Shown: positions 1 to 9,171 of the stretch, piece by piece
Layout of the letters: the number at the start of each line of letters is the position of its first letter
Position numbering within the stretch: position 1 is the stretch's first letter
Assembly: GCA_031418715.1 (NCBI GenBank)
Contig: JANOJL010000002.1
Span: 242,320 to 306,319, forward strand
Length of the DNA: 64,000 nt
Direction of reading: 5' to 3'
Source: JANMDU01 sp031418715
GTDB lineage: Bacteria; Pseudomonadota; Gammaproteobacteria; Burkholderiales; Burkholderiaceae_C
Position numbers and translations under genes: made by a program
The notes under the pieces: model-generated
Database searches by the model: none
Told to the model about the DNA's origin: nothing
The model's input: only the letters and a program-made list of their open reading frames with translations

Positions 1-1092
1 ACTGATCAACCCGCCCACCCAACTGCCAAGCACGCCCGGAATGCCATAGCCGAGCACGGTGTAAAGCGCCTGCCCACGCCCGCGCATGCTGCCAGGAAAA
101 TGATGTGAGATCAGCGCAGTGCATACCGTGTGGTTCGCAGCAAAGCTCAAGGCATGCAAGGCTTGCGCTGCAAAAAGAATCCAAAGCGTATCGCCCAAGC
201 CAGCAGTGAGCCCAAAGCGCAAAGCGGTGGCTGCTGCCGAGACGATGAGCCAAGCTGTAAGCGAGAAACGCGGCAGCCAGCGCCCTTGCGAATAAAACCA
301 CGCGATTTCTAAGACGACCGCCGCCGCCCAGAGCATACCGATCATGGTTTTGCTGTAGCCCAGCTCATCGCAATAGAGCGAGAAAAACACATACAAGCCC
401 ATGTGCGAAAGCACATTGAGCGCGAGCGTGCCAAAAAACCAAGCCACAGGCGGCTCACGCAATGTGTGCCAGATCGGGCCTGCCTGTTTCTCATGCGTGG
501 TGGGTTCACGCAAATCAGGAATGCAGTAAGCGCTCCAAGCCAACAAGACCAACCCCAGCGTCACAGCCAGCGGGAAATACTTCAGCCCAAAATGCTCAAA
601 GAAAATCCCAGCGCCCAACACACTGACCATGAAACCCATCGAGCCCCACAAACGCACACGCCCATGCCGCCGCACATCAAACACACCGCCACGCGTCACG
701 ATCTGCGCCAATGCCGATTCGCTCATCGGCATCAGCGCACTCGAATTAAGATACATAAAAAGCAGGCAAGCAATCAGCCATGCCATACCGCCGCCCTGCC
801 ACCACATACCCAGCGAACCCATCAAAGCCAATACAGTGGCGATGCGCAGCAGTTTCGTGCGTTGACCCGTGTGGTCACCCAGCCACGCCCATGCGTAAGG
901 CGCGACCAAGCGAGAAAACGACTGGATCGAAGCGATGATGCCAATCAGCGCCACGCCATAGCCAATTTCTTTGAGCCACAAGCTGAGGAAAGTATTCACC
1001 GCACCAAGATGCGAAAAATACGCAGCCGAGAGCGCCGCAAATGGAATCAGTTGCCGCGTGGTCGCTGCAGCATCTTCTTGCGGCGTAGGCAT
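1..1092 (-). CDS. MFS transporter (3' end beyond window)
   Basis: A minus-strand frame of 364 codons runs off the left edge without a stop. It reads as a hydrophobic major facilitator superfamily protein with many membrane segments; it starts MPTPQEDAAATTRQL and has the loop GDHTGQRTKLLR between helices 2 and 3, the usual place of the MFS basic loop motif. The overall pattern resembles the nucleoside/phenylpropionate-permease-like MFS subgroup (HcaT-like), but the substrate cannot be told from sequence. The ATG lies 4 nt after the aroC stop on the same strand, so the two are probably co-transcribed. The C-terminus is missing because of the window edge, not because of a mutation. Confidence 0.85.
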   Translation of the reverse strand, partial: MPTPQEDAAATTRQLIPFAALSAAYFSHLGAVNTFLSLWLKEIGYGVALIGIIASIQSFSRLVAPYAWAWLGDHTGQRTKLLRIATVLALMGSLGMWWQGGGMAWLIACLLFMYLNSSALMPMSESALAQIVTRGGVFDVRRHGRVRLWGSMGFMVSVLGAGIFFEHFGLKYFPLAVTLGLVLLAWSAYCIPDLREPTTHEKQAGPIWHTLREPPVAWFFGTLALNVLSHMGLYVFFSLYCDELGYSKTMIGMLWAAAVVLEIAWFYSQGRWLPRFSLTAWLIVSAAATALRFGLTAGLGDTLWILFAAQALHALSFAANHTVCTALISHHFPGSMRGRGQALYTVLGYGIPGVLGSWVGGLIS

Positions 1093-1096
1093 GTGG

Positions 1097-2194
1097 TTAG
1101 GCAGCGCTTCCTGGGATCACAGGCGTGCCGCTCACCACATCGCCGCACTGCGCACGATGCGCCAACGCATGCTCCATCACCACCAATGCAAGCATCGCTT
1201 CCAAAATCGGCGTGGCGCGAATACCCACGCAGGGATCGTGGCGGCCTTTGGTGATGACTTCTGTGGCCTCACCTTGCAGCGTGATCGTCTCGCGCGGCAC
1301 GAGGATCGAGCTGGTGGGTTTGATCGCCACGCTCACTTCTAAATCTTGCCCCGTACTGATTCCACCCAACACGCCGCCCGCGTTGTTGCCTTTGAAACCT
1401 TGCGGCGTCGGCGAATCGCCGTGTGTGGAGCCTTTATCTGACACGCTAGCAAAGCCCGCGCCAATCTCCACGCCCTTCACCGCATTGACACCCATCATCG
1501 CGTAGGCAATATCGGCATCGAGCTTGTCAAACAGCGGTTGGCCTAAGCCCACGGGCATCTTGGTAGCCATCACGCGCAGCCGAGCGCCGCAAGAATCGCC
1601 GCTCTTGCGTAGCGCGTTCATGTAATCTTCTAATTTTGAAACATCGGCGAGGGCTACGAAAAATGGATTCTCATTCACATGCGCCCAACTCTCAAAACCC
1701 ACTGGCAGCTCGCCAATTTGGGTGATGCAGCCGCGAAACTCCGTGCCAAATTTTTCTTTAAGCCACTTTTTAGCCACTGCGCCCGCAGCCACCATCGGCG
1801 CCGTGAGCCGCGCTGATGAGCGCCCACCGCCGCGCGGGTCACGAAAGCCGTATTTTTGAATGTAGGTGTAATCTGCATGGCCGGGGCGGAATTTTGCAGC
1901 CACCTCAGAATAATCCTTGCTGCGCTGATCTTCGTTGCGAATTAGCAAGCAAATCGGCGTGCCGGTGGTCAGGCCTTCATACACGCCGGAGAGAATTTGC
2001 ACCACATCCGCCTCATTGCGCTGCGTCACGAATTTACTCGTGCCCGGGCGACGGCGATCCAGATCGGGCTGAATATCGGCCTCGCTCAAGCGCATGCCTG
2101 GCGGGCAGCCGTCAATCACGCATCCAATCGCCGGGCCATGCGATTCTCCGAAGTTCGTGATTGCGAACAAATGCCCAAATGTATTGCCACTCAT
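1097..2194 (-). CDS. aroC: chorismate synthase
   Basis: A 365-residue protein, the normal length for chorismate synthase, which converts 5-enolpyruvylshikimate-3-phosphate to chorismate, the last common step of aromatic amino acid synthesis, with reduced FMN. Family signatures are all present: GESHGPAIGCVIDGCPPGM near residue 14, GGGRSSARLTAPMVAAGA near 120, and GGVLGGISTGQDLEV near 270. Cytoplasmic. The start at MSGNTFGHLF matches the family N-terminus; no strong ribosome site is visible before it. The gene ends 4 nt before an MFS transporter on the same strand. Confidence 0.97.
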   Translation of the reverse strand: MSGNTFGHLFAITNFGESHGPAIGCVIDGCPPGMRLSEADIQPDLDRRRPGTSKFVTQRNEADVVQILSGVYEGLTTGTPICLLIRNEDQRSKDYSEVAAKFRPGHADYTYIQKYGFRDPRGGGRSSARLTAPMVAAGAVAKKWLKEKFGTEFRGCITQIGELPVGFESWAHVNENPFFVALADVSKLEDYMNALRKSGDSCGARLRVMATKMPVGLGQPLFDKLDADIAYAMMGVNAVKGVEIGAGFASVSDKGSTHGDSPTPQGFKGNNAGGVLGGISTGQDLEVSVAIKPTSSILVPRETITLQGEATEVITKGRHDPCVGIRATPILEAMLALVVMEHALAHRAQCGDVVSGTPVIPGSAA

Positions 2195-2418
2195 GGGCTT
2201 GATTATCCCAGACGCTTAGGATGCGGCCTTCTACCCACTTCTGATTACCGCAAATCATTTCAAGTCATGTCGCCCCCATTCACCACAAAAAGGCCCAGCC
2301 TAGTTATCCGACACCCTATTTTTGACATGAATACTAAAAGGCTATTTTGACAATTGAAACTAAATGTTAGACACTGTTAATGGGCGCCAATTTGCACTCA
2401 GTGAATCAGGGAAAAAAT

Positions 2419-2916
2419 ATGAGATCAGAACTTCCATTTGCGAAGCCTTCGGGCATAAATCTTCAAGAAATAGAATTCAAGGAAAGCTTGCAGCAATTAG
2501 GCAACGCAATTGTTAGCATTGTGAAGCTCTTGAGTCTACCTCCCGAGCAAGTCAGCGCCTCTGCACTGGGCTCGCGCCTTGCACTGCTTCTGACCTGCGT
2601 GCGCAAGCATCGCAGCCATGTGCTGGTCATCACCCCTCAAGTCGAAGACCTCAGCGAACTCATGGAATACCTCCAAGGGCTGGGAAAGTTGCGTGCGACT
2701 GTCGCCCAATGGCTCACCATTCATGCTGCACAACCGCGTCTCATCCATGTAAATATCGCTGATTTCGAAAAGCAAAGCTGGACAACCTTGGCTTTGGGCA
2801 TGGTGTTGTTGGATGGTGTTCGAAGCGATGATTTGTCGATCAACGGTGCGCTGCCAAGCAGTTTTCATCAATGGTGGGGTGACACGGGCAACCGAGCTAC
2901 GGGGCTAATGTCCTGA
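2419..2916 (+). CDS. hypothetical protein
   Basis: A 165-residue protein that I do not recognise. I chose the ATG at 2419 (MRSELPFAKPSG) because it follows a purine-rich AGGGAAAAAAT stretch; an in-frame ATG at 2380 has no visible ribosome site. There is no signal peptide or clear membrane helix. The middle has alternating hydrophobic strands and helices (LVITPQVEDL, LIHVNIADFEK), suggesting a small alpha/beta cytoplasmic domain. It lies 19 nt before the FAD-linked dehydrogenase and could be co-transcribed with it. Coding status rests on the open frame, amino acid composition and spacing only. Confidence 0.6.
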   Translation: MRSELPFAKPSGINLQEIEFKESLQQLGNAIVSIVKLLSLPPEQVSASALGSRLALLLTCVRKHRSHVLVITPQVEDLSELMEYLQGLGKLRATVAQWLTIHAAQPRLIHVNIADFEKQSWTTLALGMVLLDGVRSDDLSINGALPSSFHQWWGDTGNRATGLMS

Positions 2917-2935
2917 GCCAAGCTACCATTCAGGT

Positions 2936-4372
2936 ATGAAAAACCTGGTCGATGAACTGAAAAATCTGGTGGGTGCAAGCCATGTGTTGACCGAAGATTT
3001 GCAAGCCTTTGAGGCCGATTGGCGTGGGCGCTTTCGCGGCAAAGCGCTTTGTGTGGTGCGGCCTGGTAACACGCAAGAAGTCGCTGGCGTGGTGAAAGCA
3101 TGCGAAGCTGCGCGAGCCCGGGGCGAGCCCATCAGCATCGTGCCACAGGGCGGCAACACCGGGCTAGTGATGGGCTCCACACCCGATGACTCTGGCACGC
3201 AGATCGTACTGAGCTTGCAGCGGATGAATCGTGTGCGCAACCTCGATGCAGCCAACCTCACCTTCACCTTAGAAGCAGGCTGCATTTTGCAAAACGCGCA
3301 AACGGAAGCGCGAGAAGCGGGCTTTCTCTTCCCGCTGAGCTTGGCTGCAGAGGGCAGTTGCACCATCGGCGGAAATCTCGGCACCAATGCAGGCGGCACA
3401 CAGGTGCTGCGCTATGGCAATGCGCGTGATCTGTGCCTAGGGCTTGAAGTCGTCACAGCGCAGGGCGAGATTTGGGATGGCCTCACCGGCTTGCGCAAGG
3501 ACAACACGGGCTATGACCTGCGGCATTTGATGATTGGTAGCGAAGGTACTTTAGGCATCATCACTGCCGCCACCATGAAGCTCGTGCCCCAGCCCGCCGC
3601 CAGCCTCACGGCTTGGGCGGCTCTGCCTTCGCTGCATGCGGCCAATGCATTCTTAGGATTGGCGCAGAAAAAACTGGCCAGCAACTTGACGGGCTTTGAG
3701 GTGATGGGGCAGTTTGCACTCTCCTTGGTCATCAAGCATTTCCCGCTACAAAAAATGCCGCTCTGGCCAGGCGCATCCAGTCAATCACCCTACTCCGTGT
3801 TACTCGAACTCTCGGATGCCGAAAACGAGACACATGCGCGTACGCAATTGGAATCGCTGATGAAGCGGGCACTAGAAAACGAACTGATTTCAGATGCTGT
3901 GATCGCAGAAAGCATCGCGCAAGCCAAAGCCCTCTGGCACATCCGCGAGAGCATTCCATTGGCACAGGCGCAGGAAGGGCTGAATATCAAACACGATATT
4001 TCCCTGCCCGTCTCACGAATTCCAGAGTTTTGCGAAACCACTGATGCGCTGTTGCGCAAAGCAATTTCAGGCGTGCGCCTCGTGAATTTTGGGCATTTAG
4101 GCGACGGCAATTTGCATTACAACGTGCAATGCCCTGAAGGCTCGGATGTGAAAACATTCCTGCAAGAGCGCGAAGCTGAGATCAACCACATCGTCTACCA
4201 AAGCGTGAAGGCACATGGCGGCAGTATCAGCGCCGAGCATGGTGTGGGCGGCTTGAAACGCGATGAATTGCTACATTACAAATCTGCTGTGGCACTCGAC
4301 ATGATGCGAGCTGTGAAGAAGGCGCTCGATCCGCAGGGTTTGCTCAACCCGGGCAGCACGATTGCGGTTTGA
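2936..4372 (+). CDS. FAD-linked 2-hydroxyacid dehydrogenase (GlcD/D2HGDH family)
   Basis: A 478-residue flavoprotein of the FAD-binding type 4 (PCMH) family, which oxidises D-2-hydroxyacids such as D-lactate, glycolate or D-2-hydroxyglutarate. The FAD-binding half carries VPQGGNTGLVMGS (residues 69-81), TIGGNLGTNAGGTQVLRYGN (about 143-162) and GSEGTLGIIT (about 202). The C-terminal FAD-oxidase domain carries FGHLGDGNLHYNVQ and SAEHGVGGLKRDEL, the histidine-rich metal/substrate motifs of the D-2-hydroxyglutarate/D-lactate dehydrogenase branch. No Fe-S domain or partner subunit gene is adjacent. The exact substrate is not decided by sequence. Confidence 0.92.
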   Translation: MKNLVDELKNLVGASHVLTEDLQAFEADWRGRFRGKALCVVRPGNTQEVAGVVKACEAARARGEPISIVPQGGNTGLVMGSTPDDSGTQIVLSLQRMNRVRNLDAANLTFTLEAGCILQNAQTEAREAGFLFPLSLAAEGSCTIGGNLGTNAGGTQVLRYGNARDLCLGLEVVTAQGEIWDGLTGLRKDNTGYDLRHLMIGSEGTLGIITAATMKLVPQPAASLTAWAALPSLHAANAFLGLAQKKLASNLTGFEVMGQFALSLVIKHFPLQKMPLWPGASSQSPYSVLLELSDAENETHARTQLESLMKRALENELISDAVIAESIAQAKALWHIRESIPLAQAQEGLNIKHDISLPVSRIPEFCETTDALLRKAISGVRLVNFGHLGDGNLHYNVQCPEGSDVKTFLQEREAEINHIVYQSVKAHGGSISAEHGVGGLKRDELLHYKSAVALDMMRAVKKALDPQGLLNPGSTIAV

Positions 4373-4454
4373 TGCTTGCCGCATATCGCGCAGCTGAATT
4401 TATTTCATCAAGAGGGCTGGGTATTTCAATCATCAGCGCCCTCACAATCATGAC

Positions 4455-5243
4455 ATGACACCACAAACTCTCCTCTGGCACTACGACAACGCCTTGCTCT
4501 GGTCAAGCGCCACAGATTTAGACATCAACTCCGCCTACCAAGCCGCCTTAGCCTTGCGCAAACTCAGAATCGAGCGAGGCGAACAGCCTCGTGGCTACAA
4601 AATCGGTTTTACCAACCGCAACATCTGGCCGCGCTACAACGCCACGGCCCCCATCTGGGGCACGGTCTACAGCTCGACGCTCTCGCATTGCCACGCCGAA
4701 GCCACGCTGTCGTTAAAAGGCATCAGTCAGCCGCGTATCGAGCCAGAGGCCGTGCTCAGCTTGCGAGCCACGCCACCTGCGAATTGCACCTTATCGCAAC
4801 TGTTTGACTGCATCGATTCGGTTGCACCTGGCTTTGAAATCGTGCAGTCGCATCTGAAAGATTGGAAATTTGCGCTGCCCGATGCTGTGGCCGATGGCAG
4901 CTTGCATGCCCGCCTGATCGTGGGCAAGCTAACGCCCGCGCACAGCCTCGCCAGCAATGCGCCAGCCTTTTGCCAACTGCTGGCCAAAGCCTGCGTTGAA
5001 CTCATTTGCAACAACGAGCCGAAAGACCAGGGCCAAGGCGCCAACGTTCTCGGTGACCCCCTGCAAGCCCTGCTCCATTTCGTCCATGAGCTACAAGCAT
5101 GCCCCGGCGCACCCACGCTGCAAGCCGGCGACGTCATCACCACCGGCACTTGGACGGATGCTTTCCCTGTCTCTGCCGGGCAAACTTGGCATGCTGCTTT
5201 TGACGCGCCTTTGTCACCTTTGAGCATCACGTTCACTGCCTAA
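4455..5243 (+). CDS. 2-keto-4-pentenoate hydratase-like protein
   Basis: 262 residues, typical for the MhpD/XylJ/DmpE family of the fumarylacetoacetase fold, which add water to 2-hydroxypenta-2,4-dienoate (or decarboxylate oxalocrotonate) in meta-cleavage pathways. Family hallmarks are GYKIGFTNRNIW (about 47-58), RIEPEAVLSL (about 94, the Glu pair region that binds metal) and a C-terminal GDVITTGTWTDAFPV (about 226). No other meta-cleavage genes are nearby, so it may have another substrate. It lies 82 nt after the hydroxyacid dehydrogenase on the same strand. Confidence 0.85.
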   Translation: MTPQTLLWHYDNALLWSSATDLDINSAYQAALALRKLRIERGEQPRGYKIGFTNRNIWPRYNATAPIWGTVYSSTLSHCHAEATLSLKGISQPRIEPEAVLSLRATPPANCTLSQLFDCIDSVAPGFEIVQSHLKDWKFALPDAVADGSLHARLIVGKLTPAHSLASNAPAFCQLLAKACVELICNNEPKDQGQGANVLGDPLQALLHFVHELQACPGAPTLQAGDVITTGTWTDAFPVSAGQTWHAAFDAPLSPLSITFTA

Positions 5244-5339
5244 GCTAAGCTAAGCTTAGCCAAGCCAGACCCAGCCAATTTGTCGCCCGCCAGCAACTCC
5301 AACTGGGGCAAAGAACGGCAAACGCAGTAGGATGAGCCC

Positions 5340-6218
5340 ATGTCATCCCAACACACACTTTCCCCCATCATCGCCGGTTGCTGGCGCATGGCCTCATGGC
5401 AACAATCTACCCAGCAGCGCTTCAACTGGATCGAAGCCTGCTTAGAACTCGGCATCACCAGTTTTGATCATGCCGATATCTATGGCAGCTATGAAGTGCA
5501 AGAGCTCTTTGGACAAGCACTCGCCTTAAAACCCAGCATGCGTCAAAAAATGCAGCTCGTCAGCAAAGCTGGCATCTGTAGCTTGCATGCGAAATTTCCA
5601 AACCGAAACATCAAGCATTACGACAGCTCTGCTGCGCATTTGATCGCCAGCGCTGAGCAAAGCCTGCGCGATTTAGGGACGGATCATTTGGATGCGCTCC
5701 TCATCCATCGCCCCGATCCGCTTTCTGATTGGGACGAGATCGCCCGCGCTTTCGAGCAATTGAAGCGCAGTGGCAAAGTGCTCGCTTTTGGCGTTTCCAA
5801 TTTCAGCGTTGCGCAATTCGCATCGCTGAATGCCCGCATTCCGCTCATCACCAACCAAATCGAACTCTCTGCCTTGCAAACGCAAGCCCTGCATGACGGC
5901 ACACTGCTTCAAGCGCAAGAATTGAAAGCACGCCCCATGATTTGGTCTCCCTTAGCAGGCGGCAAGCTTTTTAAACCCGACGACGCGCAAGCCAGCCGCG
6001 TTCACGCAGCGATGCAAATTCTCGCTGAGGATTTAAAAGTCAGCATCGCCACAGCCGCCTACGCATGGGTGCTGCGCCACCCCAGCCGCCCGCTTATCAT
6101 CACCGGCACACAGCGCACAGAAGCCTTGGCAGAAGCAGTTCGTGCCACAAGCCTCGAACTCACCCGCCAACAATGGACCGCGATTTGGCAAGCCAGTCTC
6201 GGCCATCCTGTCACCTGA
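5340..6218 (+). CDS. aldo/keto reductase (YdhF-like)
   Basis: 292 residues, a TIM-barrel NAD(P)H-dependent oxidoreductase. The catalytic residues are visible: D43 and Y48 in FDHADIYGSYE, the lysine of LVSKAGI (about 80) and the histidine of LLIHRPDPLSD (about 121). Later family motifs include AFGVSNFSVAQF and TNQIELSAL, and the C-terminal cofactor region ITGTQRTEAL. It matches the YdhF-type subgroup best. Substrate unknown. Single gene by spacing; a dispersed repeat follows at 6231. Confidence 0.92.
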   Translation: MSSQHTLSPIIAGCWRMASWQQSTQQRFNWIEACLELGITSFDHADIYGSYEVQELFGQALALKPSMRQKMQLVSKAGICSLHAKFPNRNIKHYDSSAAHLIASAEQSLRDLGTDHLDALLIHRPDPLSDWDEIARAFEQLKRSGKVLAFGVSNFSVAQFASLNARIPLITNQIELSALQTQALHDGTLLQAQELKARPMIWSPLAGGKLFKPDDAQASRVHAAMQILAEDLKVSIATAAYAWVLRHPSRPLIITGTQRTEALAEAVRATSLELTRQQWTAIWQASLGHPVT

Positions 6219-6230
6219 AAGGACCAGATA

Positions 6231-6299
6231 TCACTATCAAATAGTGAGCACTTGGCGCATATTACACAACGGCTAACTGCCTATTTCGCTATTAAAATC
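6231..6299 (+). repeat. dispersed palindromic repeat, copy 1
   Basis: Copy in orientation A (stem first). A short stem CACTAT/ATAGTG is followed by GGCGCATATTACACAACGGCTAACTGCC, a diverged form of the conserved arm. It lies just before the YdcF-type gene. Confidence 0.7.
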
Positions 6300-6304
6300 A
6301 GCCC

Positions 6305-7114
6305 ATGTTGACCGAATACGCTTTTCTCAAACCTTGGCTCACCGCGCTGATTTTGCCGCCGGGCTCGCCGCTGCTGCTGATTTTGCTAGGCTATCTGATG
6401 GCGGTGCGCAGCGAGCGGATCGTGTGGATCGCCTTGGGCAAGATGACGTTTGTTGCGGCTTTTGTGTCGCTTTGGATGTTTTGCATGCAAGGTACGGCGA
6501 TGTTTTTGGAACGTGTGGCGTTGCGCCCGCCACTGGCGATTGACCCGCAGGCCGTCACGCAGACTTTCAAGATCGAGCAAATTCAAGCCATCGTTGTGCT
6601 CGGCGGCGGCCAGCTAAGCGCCAGCCGCGAACTGAGCAAACCAGGTTTGTCAGACACCTCTGCACATCGCCTCCACTACGCCGCTACTTTGGCCAAACAA
6701 ACCGGTCTACCCATCGCTTTCAGCGGTGGTGTCGGCTGGGCAGCCGCTGCGGGAGGTGACTCTGAAGCTGCAGCCGCGCAGCGCTGGCTCATGCAACTGG
6801 GTTTGCCCACCCTGCGCTGGCAAGATCAACAATCCAAAGACACCGCAGGCAATGCCCGTGCCATCGCCGCGTTGCTGCAGAAAGATGGCATCACGCGCAT
6901 CGCATTGGTCACCACAGCGCGTCACATGCCCCGCGCTTTCAAAGAATTCGAGCAAACCAGCCTCAAAGCCCTTCCCGCACCCACGCAATTTCTCGAGCCC
7001 GAGCAAAGTATGGGCCTAGACTGGTTCCCCTCCGGCCAAGGCCTGCGCCACACACGCCAAGTGATGCATGAGATCCTCGGCATGTTCATTCAGCGACGCA
7101 CACAAGCTGAGTGA
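6305..7114 (+). CDS. YdcF/ElyC family protein (DUF218)
   Basis: 269 residues. Two hydrophobic segments occupy about residues 10-60, and a DUF218 domain follows, beginning with AIVVLGGGQ (about 96) and including FSGGVGW and the LVTTARHMPRAF helix. Members such as E. coli ElyC (YcbC) and SanA are inner-membrane proteins linked to cell-envelope integrity and lipid-carrier metabolism; a role here is inferred only from the family. The length is close to ElyC. Stop at 7112-7114; a dispersed repeat starts at the next base. Confidence 0.88.
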   Translation: MLTEYAFLKPWLTALILPPGSPLLLILLGYLMAVRSERIVWIALGKMTFVAAFVSLWMFCMQGTAMFLERVALRPPLAIDPQAVTQTFKIEQIQAIVVLGGGQLSASRELSKPGLSDTSAHRLHYAATLAKQTGLPIAFSGGVGWAAAAGGDSEAAAAQRWLMQLGLPTLRWQDQQSKDTAGNARAIAALLQKDGITRIALVTTARHMPRAFKEFEQTSLKALPAPTQFLEPEQSMGLDWFPSGQGLRHTRQVMHEILGMFIQRRTQAE

Positions 7115-7175
7115 GCTACTCATCTTTTGATAGCAAACTATCCATTATTTATAACAGGTAATGGCCGTTTTTTGT
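7115..7175 (+). repeat. dispersed palindromic repeat, copy 2
   Basis: Orientation A. GCTA...TAGC stem, then TATTTATAACAGGTAATGGCCGTTTTTTG. It starts directly after the stop codon of the YdcF-type gene, where its T-rich end might also act as a terminator. Confidence 0.75.
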
Positions 7176-7273
7176 GTATATTTTCTCTCAATCACGTCTC
7201 CTAGTCATCCCATCTGCGCCGGTGTGTATTGCAGCAGCCCTTGACCACTCCATTCAAATCCATTACATTACTA

Positions 7274-7283
7274 ACCAATCGGT
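7274..7283. promoter_or_regulatory. TetR-type operator
   Basis: The near-palindrome ACCAATCGGT, within TAACCAATCGGTCATTA, ends 8 nt before the chosen TetR start. Sites of this shape (ACC-N4-GGT with A/T-rich flanks) are typical of TetR regulators that repress their own efflux operon. Its presence supports starting the TetR gene at 7292 rather than at an upstream in-frame ATG that would place the operator inside the coding region. Confidence 0.6.
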
Positions 7284-7291
7284 CATTAACC

Positions 7292-7999
7292 ATGTCAACC
7301 CTCCTCAACCCGGCCCCAGCAGAAGCAGCCGAGCGCACTGAAAAGCGCGAGCGGCGCAAGGAAGCGCGTCCAGGTGAATTGCTGGCAGCGGCTTTGGATT
7401 TGTTTGTGGAGAAGGGTTTTGCGGCGACGCGGGCAGAAGAAGTAGCCCAGCGAGCAGGCGTGTCTAAAGGCACGCTGTTCCTCTATTTCCAGAGCAAAGA
7501 AGAACTGTTCAAAGCGGTGGTGCGCGAGCATCTCAGTGGCACGATCCGCGATGCGTTTGGCGAGCTAGACAAATTTCCGGGCACGAGCGCGGAATTGGTG
7601 CAATTTCTGATGCTGCAATGGTGGGAGCGCTATGGCAACACCAAGGCTTCTGGTATCAGCAAACTGATGATGAGCGAGGCGAATAATTTCCCAGAGTTGG
7701 CTGAGTTTTATCAGCAAGAAGTCATCATCCCGGGCCATCAGTTGATTGAAAAAGTCATTCTGCGAGGCATTGCAACCGGAGAGTTTCGTAAAGTGGATGT
7801 GGAATACGCAGTGTTTAGCATCCTTGCGCCGATTATGTTTTTGATCATGTGGAAGCATTCGCTCAGTGGCTGCTGCCCATCTGGTGAAATGATCCAACCC
7901 GAGCGGTATTTGAAAACGCAAGCAGATATCGTCGCCCACGGTTTGCGTAACCCCGCCTTTACAGGCCAGACATCTCCAACGATTACAAACAAGACATGA
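7292..7999 (+). CDS. TetR/AcrR family transcriptional regulator of the efflux operon
   Basis: 235 residues from the ATG at 7292. The N-terminal helix-turn-helix reads LLAAALDLFVEKGFAATRAE and AGVSKGTLFLYFQSKEELF, a classic TetR DNA-binding domain; the C-terminal half is the divergent ligand domain. It overlaps the start of the membrane fusion protein by 4 nt (ATGA), so the regulator is the first gene of the efflux operon and probably represses it through the palindrome just upstream. The extended start at 7229 is less likely because it covers that operator. Confidence 0.92.
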   Translation: MSTLLNPAPAEAAERTEKRERRKEARPGELLAAALDLFVEKGFAATRAEEVAQRAGVSKGTLFLYFQSKEELFKAVVREHLSGTIRDAFGELDKFPGTSAELVQFLMLQWWERYGNTKASGISKLMMSEANNFPELAEFYQQEVIIPGHQLIEKVILRGIATGEFRKVDVEYAVFSILAPIMFLIMWKHSLSGCCPSGEMIQPERYLKTQADIVAHGLRNPAFTGQTSPTITNKT

Positions 8000-9168
8000 A
8001 GAGTTCAAGCAAATGGATGATTGGGGCACTTGCCCTGCTGCTGATCGCAGGCGGGATCGCCAGCGTCGTGAAAAAGCGCGAAACGGCTACGTCTGCTCAG
8101 GCTGCTGCGCCAAAGTCCGAACCAACCGTGGAATTGGCCGCTGGCGATGTATTCACGCTACAAAGCATTGAGTTGTCGCAAGGTGTGCCCATTTCGGGTT
8201 CACTCAAAGCGGTGAACACGGCGTTGGTGAAAGCGCGTGTGTCTGGCGAGTTGCAAGGCCTCACTGTGCGCGAAGGCGATGCAGTGAAATCTGGGCAAAT
8301 CATTGCGCGAGTGGACAGCAGCGAATACGCGGCCCGCGTGCGCCAAGCGATGGAAACGGCAGATGCCGCCAAAGCGCAGATTGACATCGCTCAGCGCAGC
8401 TTTAACAACAACAAAGCCTTGGTGGACCAAGGCTTTATCTCGCGTACTGCACTAGACAGCTCGCTGGCTTCTTTGCAATCGGCGCAGGCCAACCACAAAG
8501 CTGCTCTGGCTGCGCTAGATATTGCCAAAAAATCAGTGCAAGATACCGTGCTCATTGCCCCAATCAGTGGCATCGTTTCGCAACGCCTTGCGCAGCCGGG
8601 CGAGCGCGTGGGCATTGATGCGCGGGTGGTGGAAATTGTGGATTTGAGCCGATTGGAATTGGAAGCGCCTTTGGCTGCGGCTGATTCTGTGCAGGTGCGC
8701 ATTGGCCAAACGGCTCGGCTCAAGATAGAAGGCCGCAGCGAAGACATCAGTGCCACGGTGAGCCGTATCAACCCCAGTGCAATGGCCAGCAGTCGTAGCG
8801 TGTTGGTTTACTTGAGCGTGGCCAATCTTCCCGGTTTGCGACAAGGTTTGTTTGCACAAGGCACGCTGGACACTTTGAGAGAAACCGTGGTGGCTGCACC
8901 TTTGTCAGCTGTGCGCACCGATAGGCCACAGCCTTACATCCAGATCGTGAAAGACGGACGTGTGTTGCACCAAACGGTGGAGCTCGGCAGCCGCGGTGAG
9001 GCGCAAGGTCAAACCATGGTCGCTATTAAAAACGTAGCTTCTGGCGCTTTTTTTACAACAGCCAGAGCCGGAAATCTTCGTGAAAACACGAAAGTAGCTA
9101 TGGCTGGTGATGCTAAAGCCGTTGCGGTATCCCCCGCTGTTGCTGCTAGCAAACCAGCGAGCCCATAA
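7996..9168 (+). CDS. RND efflux membrane fusion protein (HlyD/AcrA family)
   Basis: 390 residues. An N-terminal hydrophobic segment (WMIGALALLLIAGGIASVV, about 7-25) anchors or exports it. The lipoyl-like half-motifs are VKARVSGELQGLTVREGDAV (about 74-93) and VLIAPISGIVSQRLAQPGE (about 184-202), flanking a coiled-coil hairpin. It bridges the inner-membrane pump and the outer-membrane channel in the periplasm. A copy of the dispersed repeat lies in frame near the C-terminus (9022-9080, residues VAIKNVASGAFFTTARAG). Translationally coupled to TetR and 3 nt from the pump gene. Confidence 0.94.
   Translation: MKSSSKWMIGALALLLIAGGIASVVKKRETATSAQAAAPKSEPTVELAAGDVFTLQSIELSQGVPISGSLKAVNTALVKARVSGELQGLTVREGDAVKSGQIIARVDSSEYAARVRQAMETADAAKAQIDIAQRSFNNNKALVDQGFISRTALDSSLASLQSAQANHKAALAALDIAKKSVQDTVLIAPISGIVSQRLAQPGERVGIDARVVEIVDLSRLELEAPLAAADSVQVRIGQTARLKIEGRSEDISATVSRINPSAMASSRSVLVYLSVANLPGLRQGLFAQGTLDTLRETVVAAPLSAVRTDRPQPYIQIVKDGRVLHQTVELGSRGEAQGQTMVAIKNVASGAFFTTARAGNLRENTKVAMAGDAKAVAVSPAVAASKPASP
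9022..9080 (+). repeat. dispersed repeat inside the membrane fusion gene, copy 3
   Basis: Orientation A. GCTATTAAAAACGTAGCTTCTGGCGCTTTT then ACAACAGCCAGAGCCGG. This variant is closer to the repeat I recall from other Comamonadaceae. It does not break the reading frame. Confidence 0.7.
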
Positions 9169-9171
9169 GCC

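Noticed and set aside
403..1254. Long plus-strand frame opposite the MFS and aroC genes
   Set aside because: Arg/His/Gln-rich shadow of conserved genes on the other strand, no family features.
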